Source: Acidimicrobiaceae bacterium (lineage in GTDB: Bacteria; Actinomycetota; Acidimicrobiia; Acidimicrobiales; Ilumatobacteraceae). Taken from it: 11,113 bases of DNA. Made by a program: the position numbers and the translations under genes. Of the stretch, positions 6,478 to 11,113 are shown piece by piece; the first letter of the stretch is position 1, and every line of letters starts with the position of its first letter. The notes under the pieces were generated by a model. That model did not search any database, was not told the DNA's origin, and saw only the letters and a list, made by a program, of their open reading frames with translations. Location of the stretch: the NCBI GenBank assembly GCA_006515795.1, contig VFMC01000052.1:3531-14643 (forward strand), given 5' to 3'.

Positions 6478-7062
6478 GTGCCCTTGCTTTTCGCTTGCGC
6501 CACAGAAGAACCTCGCGCGGTCGAAACGCCAGCCAAGAGCGGGGCCAGTGAATCCGGTCTTCCGCGCAGGGAAGGGTCTGCGTACTACGACACACCGACA
6601 GTCGCGCAGGCTCTACGATTGGGTGATGCAGCAGTCTGCGGAAGCCTCGTTGAGGTTCTTCCGAAGCACCGAATCGTATCGACCGAGGAGACGCCGAAAG
6701 TGGCCGAAGAGCGCGTTGGCCTTTCGTTCAAGATAGTCGAGGCATTGGCAGGCAAGTACATCCCTGGCAACGTCGTAACGATTGAAAGTGTTGGGTACGA
6801 AATCGATGCTGTGACCGGCGAACGCGTTGCGGAGATCGCGCTTGACGGTCAGGGCCCGTCGGATTGGGAAGTCGGCAACGACTACTGCTTTCTGATTGCG
6901 GACACTGAAGTCGGTCTGCAGTTTCGCTCGCCGGAACTTGTGGGACGGGTTGCGACCGGGGGACTACTGATTCCGATCGTCTCTCCGAATCACGCGCCCG
7001 ATGGGGCGGAGCTGGCGACACTAGACGGCTTGCGAAGGCTCGTGGAGGGCACGAACGGTTAA
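6478..7062 (+). CDS. Putative lipoprotein of unknown function, signal peptide apparently frameshifted
   Basis: A protein of 194 residues from GTG 6478. Its extreme N-terminus reads PLLFAC, a lipobox-like site (LFAC), and in-frame codons just upstream encode the hydrophobic AIVAV. No start codon exists in that frame further upstream, so the signal peptide is incomplete; the ribosome site and charged n-region at 6427-6467 are in another frame. The mature part opens with a Thr/Glu/Pro/Ser-rich linker. A predicted beta-rich body follows (AAVCGSLVEVLPK, GLSFKIVEALAGKYIPGNVVTIES, WEVGNDYCFLIADTE). This layout recalls secreted actinobacterial proteins with an OB/NTR-like fold, but no family is firmly recognised. 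It follows a metalloprotease fragment in the same direction and was probably coupled to it. Codon use is more AT-rich than in the neighbours. A real gene body is likely; its function is unknown. Confidence 0.6.
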   Translation: MPLLFACATEEPRAVETPAKSGASESGLPRREGSAYYDTPTVAQALRLGDAAVCGSLVEVLPKHRIVSTEETPKVAEERVGLSFKIVEALAGKYIPGNVVTIESVGYEIDAVTGERVAEIALDGQGPSDWEVGNDYCFLIADTEVGLQFRSPELVGRVATGGLLIPIVSPNHAPDGAELATLDGLRRLVEGTNG

Positions 7063-7280
7063 CTAGACGCGGTTGCCTGCTCGACGGACGGCTGCAACAC
7101 AAACGGGTCGGTTGAGGCAACGCCATCATCACCGACGTGGTGTGTCCACCCCGTGCCATTCCAATAACGGTGGTCGTGGCGTCGCTCCGGATCCGGATAC
7201 CAGCAACTCGCCGAGGATCGCTCACCCTGTAAAGCCCTCCGAGCAAAAGGGCAACTCGCCGAGCCAGGCACCGCAGGCAA
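7059..7280 (-). pseudogene. DUF2510-like domain remnant
   Basis: On the minus strand the frame ending at TAA 7059-7061 encodes CWYPDPERRHDHRYWNGTG, then WTHHVGDDGVASTDPF. This closely follows the DUF2510 pattern (GWYPDP..RHELRYWDG..WT.HV.D.G....DP), a short domain common in actinobacterial membrane and secreted proteins. The first glycine is replaced by cysteine. The only start in frame is TTG 7280 with no ribosome site. Upstream sequence continues into a different frame with no recognisable partner domain. DUF2510 usually sits at the N-terminus of a larger protein, so this lone copy with a 19-residue tail looks like a fragment. Its stop overlaps the convergent lipoprotein stop by three bases (7060-7062 against 7059-7061). 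Domain recognition: fairly sure. Status as a living gene: doubtful. Confidence 0.5.
7203..7263. repeat. 13-bp direct repeat
   Basis: GCAACTCGCCGAG occurs at 7203-7215 and again at 7251-7263, 48 bp apart and perfectly matched. One copy lies just before the DUF2510-like codons on the minus strand. No function is visible; it may record a local rearrangement. Confidence 0.6.
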
Positions 7281-7548
7281 AATTGCCCGTACCGCGGAAT
7301 CCTGGTCCAGCGGACGGATCGAGCACTCCGGCCAGCGGGAACGAGTAGCAAGCCAGATCCAGGTTGCCGTCTGGCAACTGAAGTTCGCCTGGATGGAGCA
7401 ATCGTCGTGCCACGGAGAGTCGCGTCATCGGCACGCCGGTTGGTCGGCATCAGCAGGCTCAGTCTATGACGTGAGAATCCCCGTCACCCGCTACCAGCGT
7501 GTTCGTCGCTGGCCGAAGAACGCGCGCGCTCGCAGAGCGACGCCGAAA

Positions 7549-7575
7549 AGCCCGGCACCCACCCGGTGCCGGGCT
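7549..7575 (-). terminator. Intrinsic terminator for minus-strand transcription
   Basis: AGCCCGGCACC (7549-7559) pairs perfectly over eleven bases with GGTGCCGGGCT (7565-7575), with a five-base loop. On the minus strand the stem is followed by a T-run (TTTTCGG); on the plus strand no T-run follows. It should therefore stop transcripts coming from the right. No minus-strand gene that would need it is identifiable. Confidence 0.75.
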
Positions 7576-7756
7576 GATGGGCTGACGAAGTTGGGTGTGC
7601 CGTCCGTGGGCCGAGGCGGATCAGAGAATATGACGTACGTGCTCGAAGCAGCAATCCCGGGTGCCTGTACGGCCCCGCACCAGTCTGACACTCGGGATAC
7701 GAGCGCCAATGAGGTTCTTGGCTGGGCATGCGCGTCTGATCTGACCGAGCTGCCTG

Positions 7757-7775
7757 ACCGGGCCGCGCGGCCGGT
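7757..7775. promoter_or_regulatory. Inverted repeat upstream of the operon, possible operator
   Basis: ACCGG (7757-7761) is complementary to CCGGT (7771-7775), and the core GGCCGCGCGGCC (7761-7772) is itself a perfect 12-bp palindrome. It lies 63 bp upstream of the first operon start codon, where a repressor site could sit. High local GC makes such palindromes common by chance, so the call is weak. Confidence 0.3.
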
Positions 7776-7838
7776 TCGCCGGGCTGTGCGACGATGTCGT
7801 TCGGTTTCATCGGACAGCTTCGTCGGAGGTCGGCGCTC

Positions 7839-8507
7839 GTGGATTTCATCTTCATGCTCACCCGCTCCGACGAAACCGTCGTCGACTGCCTCGAGACATG
7901 GGATGCGATCGACGATGTGGGCCTGCGGCACGCCGGTTTCAAAGATGTCGGGGCCGATACGGCCACGCTGATCGAGCTCAACCGAAGGATGCAGGCGGGC
8001 GGCGTCACCACCTACCTCGAAGTTGTGAGCACGTCGGCCGAGGAGTGCCTCCGAAGCGCGCGAGCGGCGATCGCGATCGGCGTCGATCGGCTCATGGGAG
8101 GCACCCAGGTCGACGAGATAATGCAGATCATCGAGGGGCGGGGAATCGAGTACCTGCCTTTCCCCGGGCTCCCGGTAGGCCATCCGACCACGCTCGGAGG
8201 TGGCCCCACGCTGGTGCAGGAGCAGTGCGAGGAGTTCGATCGGCGCGGTTGCGGTGGGGTCGACCTGCTGGCCTATCGCGCCACCGAGGCCGACCCGATC
8301 GAGCTGGTGCGTGCCGCACGCCGTGGCACCCGGGGCTACCTCGTGGTCGCCGGAGGCGTGTGCACCGTCGGTCAGATCGAGAGCCTCCGCGGCGCCGGCG
8401 CCGACGCCTTCACGATCGGGTCGGCGGTGTTCGACGGGTCGTTCTCGCCGCGCAAGGGCCACATCGCCTCGCAGCTGCGAGACGTGCTGGAGGCCACCGG
8501 CGGATGA
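7839..8507 (+). CDS. Phosphate-binding TIM-barrel protein, putative sugar-phosphate isomerase or aldolase
   Basis: A 222-residue beta/alpha-barrel protein. The C-terminal phosphate-binding pair typical of HisA/ThiE/RPE-like barrels is visible: VVAGGV (169-174) at the end of one strand and FTIGSAVFDG (191-200) at the next. Other barrel strands are readable at DFIFMLT (2-8), HAGFKDVG (31-38, with a Lys that could be catalytic), TTYLEVV (57-63), DRLMGGT (83-89) and GVDLLAY (140-146). GTG 7839 is chosen over an upstream ATG at 7794 because GGAGGT (7825-7830) lies eight bases before it and the barrel's first strand starts immediately after. It heads an operon: its stop overlaps the kinase ATG as ATGA. 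A role on the phosphosugar made by the kinase is inferred. The exact reaction is not identified; KDPG-aldolase-like, epimerase-like and HisA-like are all possible. Confidence 0.75.
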   Translation: MDFIFMLTRSDETVVDCLETWDAIDDVGLRHAGFKDVGADTATLIELNRRMQAGGVTTYLEVVSTSAEECLRSARAAIAIGVDRLMGGTQVDEIMQIIEGRGIEYLPFPGLPVGHPTTLGGGPTLVQEQCEEFDRRGCGGVDLLAYRATEADPIELVRAARRGTRGYLVVAGGVCTVGQIESLRGAGADAFTIGSAVFDGSFSPRKGHIASQLRDVLEATGG

Positions 8508-9977
8508 GTGGTCTGCTGATGGGCGTCGACCTCGGAGCGAGCGGCGTGAAGGTGTCGATCATCTCGCCCGATGGCACCACGGTGGGGGAGGGATCGGCCT
8601 CGATCGTCACCCATGCGCCGCACTTCGGCTGGGCCGAGCAAGACCCAGCCGAATGGTGGGCCGCGTCATGCACCGCGATCCGGCAGGCGTTGAGCGGCGG
8701 CGACGTCGCTGAAGACGCGATCGCCGCGGTCGGCGTGTCCGGCGGAGCTCACATCGGTGTGCTCGCCGACGTCGCGGGAAACCCGTTGCGGAAAGCGATC
8801 CTGTGGAGCGACTCGCGCAGCGCCGACGAAGCCGCCGAGCTGCGCGAGAAGGCGGACGCCAGAATCCTCGAGCTCTCGCTCAACCGCGCCAATCCCACGT
8901 GGCTGCTGCCACAGCTGCTGTGGTTGACCCGTCACGATCCCGACTCGGTCGCGGCCACGCGCAAGCTGTTCCTCTCCAAGGACTGGCTGCGATTCGAGCT
9001 CACCGGAGAATGGCACACCGACTACAGCGACGCTGTCGGCGCGTTGCTCGCCGACTCCACGACCTGTGGCTGGTCGACGGAGCTGTGTGACATGGTGGGC
9101 TGGCGGACCGACACGCTTCCACCGATCGTCGGTCCAACGACCGTCGTCGGGGTCGTGACATCCGGGGCGGCGGCTCGATGTGGGCTGCGGCCCGGCACGC
9201 CGGTGGTGTGCGGCAGCAACGACACCACCGTCGAACTGTTCGGCGCAGGAGCAACCAGGCCGGGCGACGGCGCAGTGAAGCTGGCCACCGCCGGAGTGAC
9301 GTACCAGGTCACCGACGGACCGCTGGTGCGCCCGCCGGTGTCGTGCTACCCGCACATCATCGAGGGGCTCTACTACACGGCCACGGATGCGCGACCGGTT
9401 CTTCGCCGCCGATGGCTTCGACGGCATGGATGCCCTCGCCGCCTCGGCGCCGGCTGGCAGTGACGGCCTGATCTTCCACCCGTACCTGCAGGGCGAGCGG
9501 GCGCCGCACTGGGATCCGCAGCTGCGCGCCGACTTCATCGGACTCACGATGCAACACGGGAGGGCCCACTTCGCCCGCTCCCTGTACGAGGGCATCGCCT
9601 ACGCGATCCGCGACGCGATGACCGTTGCCGAGGAACTGGGAGTTCGCTACGACACGATCAGGCTGATCGGAGGCGGCGCGCGCAGCGGGACGTGGCGGCA
9701 GATCATGGCCGATGTGCTCGGCCGCGACGTGCTCGTTCCGGTCAACGGCGACGCTTCGTTCGGAGCCGCGCTGGTTGCCGGGGTCGGGGTCGGCCTCTTC
9801 GCCGACCCCGCCGAGGCCGTGACTCGGTGCTGCCACGTGCTGTCGGCCCACGCGCCGTCGGCCACTAACCATCGTCGGTACGACGAGCTGTTCGACGTCT
9901 ACCGCGCTGCCCAGCAGCAGCTGGTGGCGGTAAACCACCAACTCCACCAGATCACCGCCGAAGGGAAGCACCAATGA
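8504..9977 (+). pseudogene. FGGY-family (xylulokinase-like) carbohydrate kinase, split by a deletion and frameshift
   Basis: ATP-dependent sugar kinase of the FGGY family. The first frame (8504 to about 9385) has the N-terminal phosphate loop LLMGVDLGASGVK (4-16), WAEQDPAEWW and the GSND segment with the likely catalytic base Asp240. After EGLYYTAT the frame is lost and runs to a stop at 9461-9463. The rest continues in another frame from about 9387 to 9977. It contains RDRFFAADGFDGMDAL, LIFHPYLQGERAPHWDP, the FGGY signature region GLTMQHGRAHFARSLYEGIAY and the ATP-site LIGGGARSGTWRQIMAD. In relatives about ten residues (typically G-TNS...RWLRD-like) join these parts, so roughly 30-35 bp, of length 2 modulo 3, appear missing at 9383-9389. 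Both halves are otherwise pristine, so this is either very recent inactivation or an assembly error. The start overlaps the barrel gene's stop and the end overlaps the M20 start (ATGA both times). Sugar specificity is unknown. Confidence 0.85.
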
Positions 9978-11113
9978 CCGAGATCGACAGTCTCAAGACC
10001 CGGGTCTGCGACGCCGTCGACAGCGTGGCCGACCGCCTCATCGATGCCAGCCATCAGATCCACGCCCACCCCGAGCTGAACTTCGCCGAGGTCTTCGCCC
10101 ACGACCTGCTCACGAGGATCCTCGATGACCACGGGCTTCGTCCCGAACGCCACGCCTACGGCCTCGCCACCGCGTTCGAGTCGCGCGCCGGATCCGACGG
10201 GCCAGACGTGGCGGTGCTGTGCGAGTACGACGCACTTCCCGGTATCGGACACGCCTGCGGTCACAACGTGATCGCCACCGCCGGACTGGGTGCCGGGCTC
10301 GCCGCGGCAACCCTCGCCGACGAGGTCGGCGGTCGTGTGCGGATCATCGGCACCCCGGCTGAGGAAGGCGGTGGCGGCAAGATCGAGATGGCCCGCAACG
10401 GCGCCTTCCAGGGGCTCATCGCGGCGATGATGGTTCACCCGGCCGACGCCGACCTGGTGAGGATGGACTGCATCGCCGTGCAGGAGCTCTCGATCGAGTA
10501 TCAAGGCCGCGCCGCCCACGCCGCGGCCGCGCCGCACGAGGGTCGCAACGCTCTCGACGCGGCGGTGCTCGGGTACCTGAACGTCGCCGCGCTGCGCCAG
10601 CACATCCTTCCCTCCGAACGGATCCACGGCGTCTTCGTCAAGGGCGGCGACAAGGCCAACATCGTTCCTGCGGAGACCGTGATGACGTGGATGGTTCGCT
10701 CGCCCACGATCGCCTCCCTGCAGCCACTCAAGGCCCGCGTGCTGTCGTGTCTGGAAGCATCGGCGGCAGCCACCGGTTGCGGGTGCACCACCAGTTGGCA
10801 GAACGTCACCTACGCCGACATGATCGACAACGGCCCGATGGTGGCGTCGTACGTCGCCAACGCGGCGCGACTCGGACGCACGGTGAGCGATCCGCGGGCC
10901 GTGGGCCGCGCCGTGGTCGGCTCGACCGACATGGGCAACCTGAGCTACCTGGTGCCCTCGATCCACCCGATGATCAAGGTGGCCGACGACGGTGTCGCCA
11001 TCCACACCACCGACTTCGCCGACTGGGCCCGTAGCGAGCAGGGCGATCGTGCCGTGCTCGACGGCGCCAAGGTGATGGCGATGACCGTGGTGGACCTGTG
11101 GTGCTCCAGTGCG
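9974..11113 (+). CDS. M20-family amidohydrolase (AbgB/aminoacylase-like), 3' end outside the window
   Basis: Metal-dependent amidohydrolase of peptidase family M20, subfamily M20D-like, which cleaves acyl or aminoacyl amide bonds. Motifs: HPELNFAE (32-39), EYDALPGIGHACGHN (84-98, probable ligands Cys95 and His97), GTPAEEGGGGK (126-136, Glu130/Glu131), VHP (154-156) and the dimerisation-type segment GRAAHAAAAPHEGRNALDA (about 179-197). A C-terminal metal His occurs in HTTDFA (about 344). The frame is open from ATG 9974 to the last base, 380 codons; relatives are around 390-400, so only the tail is missing. There is no signal peptide, so it is cytoplasmic. The ATG overlaps the kinase stop as ATGA, giving a three-gene coupled operon. 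The closest named types are p-aminobenzoyl-glutamate hydrolase subunit B and N-acyl-amino-acid hydrolases, but the substrate cannot be told from sequence. The neighbours hint at an amide-linked sugar or polyol. Confidence 0.88.
   Translation, partial: MTEIDSLKTRVCDAVDSVADRLIDASHQIHAHPELNFAEVFAHDLLTRILDDHGLRPERHAYGLATAFESRAGSDGPDVAVLCEYDALPGIGHACGHNVIATAGLGAGLAAATLADEVGGRVRIIGTPAEEGGGGKIEMARNGAFQGLIAAMMVHPADADLVRMDCIAVQELSIEYQGRAAHAAAAPHEGRNALDAAVLGYLNVAALRQHILPSERIHGVFVKGGDKANIVPAETVMTWMVRSPTIASLQPLKARVLSCLEASAAATGCGCTTSWQNVTYADMIDNGPMVASYVANAARLGRTVSDPRAVGRAVVGSTDMGNLSYLVPSIHPMIKVADDGVAIHTTDFADWARSEQGDRAVLDGAKVMAMTVVDLWCSSA

Larger units (their letters stand above)
7281..7838. other. Gene-poor stretch between remnants and the catabolic operon
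   Basis: About 560 bp in which no frame on either strand shows a recognisable protein, a ribosome site with a plausible start, or a tRNA-like T-loop. It contains a strong minus-oriented hairpin terminator (7549-7575) and an inverted repeat (7757-7775) before the operon start. Open frames that cross it lack family motifs and pass through the terminator. A weak minus-strand frame ends at TGA 7621-7623, shortly before the terminator, but has no convincing start and no recognised homology. Confidence 0.5.

Noticed and set aside
7222..7434. Minus-strand frame reading CYSFPLAGVLDPSAGP and GNFACGAWLGELPFC
   Set aside because: It looks protein-like at first glance, but has no known domain or ribosome site and its frame does not join the DUF2510 remnant; not supported as a gene.
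6728..7450. 240-codon minus-strand frame opposite the lipoprotein and DUF2510 region
   Set aside because: It is Arg/Ser/Pro-rich with no motif, and the DUF2510 pattern lies in a different minus frame.
7576..7800. Possible tRNA or structured RNA before the minus-strand terminator
   Set aside because: No GTTCRANNC T-loop or cloverleaf could be laid out by eye on either strand; only the terminator is supportable.
7794..7838. ATG 7794 as start of the TIM-barrel gene
   Set aside because: The extra 15 residues are Arg/Ser-rich and not barrel-like, whereas GTG 7839 has GGAGGT eight bases upstream and begins exactly at the first beta strand.
7491..8462. 323-codon open frame on the minus strand crossing the terminator
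   Set aside because: It is antisense to the TIM-barrel gene, reads through a strong minus-strand terminator and has no recognisable domain.
9387..9977. Second kinase half as an independent gene starting at ATG 9387
   Set aside because: There is no ribosome site, and it encodes only the C-terminal ATP-binding half of an FGGY kinase that continues the preceding frame.
9899..11005. 368-codon open frame on the minus strand
   Set aside because: It lies antisense to the M20 amidohydrolase, whose metal-binding motifs are unmistakable on the plus strand; the minus frame is a compositional shadow.

Overview
The window is high-GC, gene-dense bacterial chromosome, most likely from an actinobacterium. 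The evidence is the tatB-tatC-helY order (mycobacteria also carry a tat gene, tatC and helY next to each other), the frequent GTG starts, the ATGA stop/start overlaps and a DUF2510-like remnant. An Acidimicrobiia-type host is a guess; nothing here fixes the genus.

Positions 1-6008 are ordinary housekeeping DNA. First comes a type I signal peptidase (lepB) whose start region carries a frame-breaking 17-bp tandem duplication. A convergent glycerophosphodiester phosphodiesterase gene follows on the minus strand. Then comes a plus-strand run of tatB, tatC, the Ski2-like helicase helY, and a small protein resembling the C-terminal domain of YegS/diacylglycerol-kinase-type lipid kinases. The tat genes and lepB together cover folded-protein export and signal-peptide removal.

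Positions 6009-7838 differ in character. Codon use is visibly more AT-rich and the genes look damaged. There is a metzincin-like zinc protease lacking its secretion signal, and a putative lipoprotein whose well-formed ribosome site and ATG are out of frame with its body. A minus-strand DUF2510-like remnant and about 560 bp without a supportable gene follow; the latter contains a strong hairpin terminator that works only for minus-strand transcription.

Positions 7839-11113 hold a tightly coupled plus-strand catabolic-looking operon joined by ATGA overlaps. It encodes a phosphate-binding TIM-barrel protein, an FGGY (xylulokinase-like) sugar kinase split by an apparent small deletion plus frameshift, and an M20 amidohydrolase that runs off the end of the window. 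The combination suggests deacylation, phosphorylation and isomerisation or cleavage of an amide-linked sugar-like substrate. The pathway cannot be named from sequence alone.

Three separate frame-breaking indels (lepB start, lipoprotein signal, kinase) occur in 11 kb. They may be real decay or assembly errors, and this affects how every broken gene here should be read.
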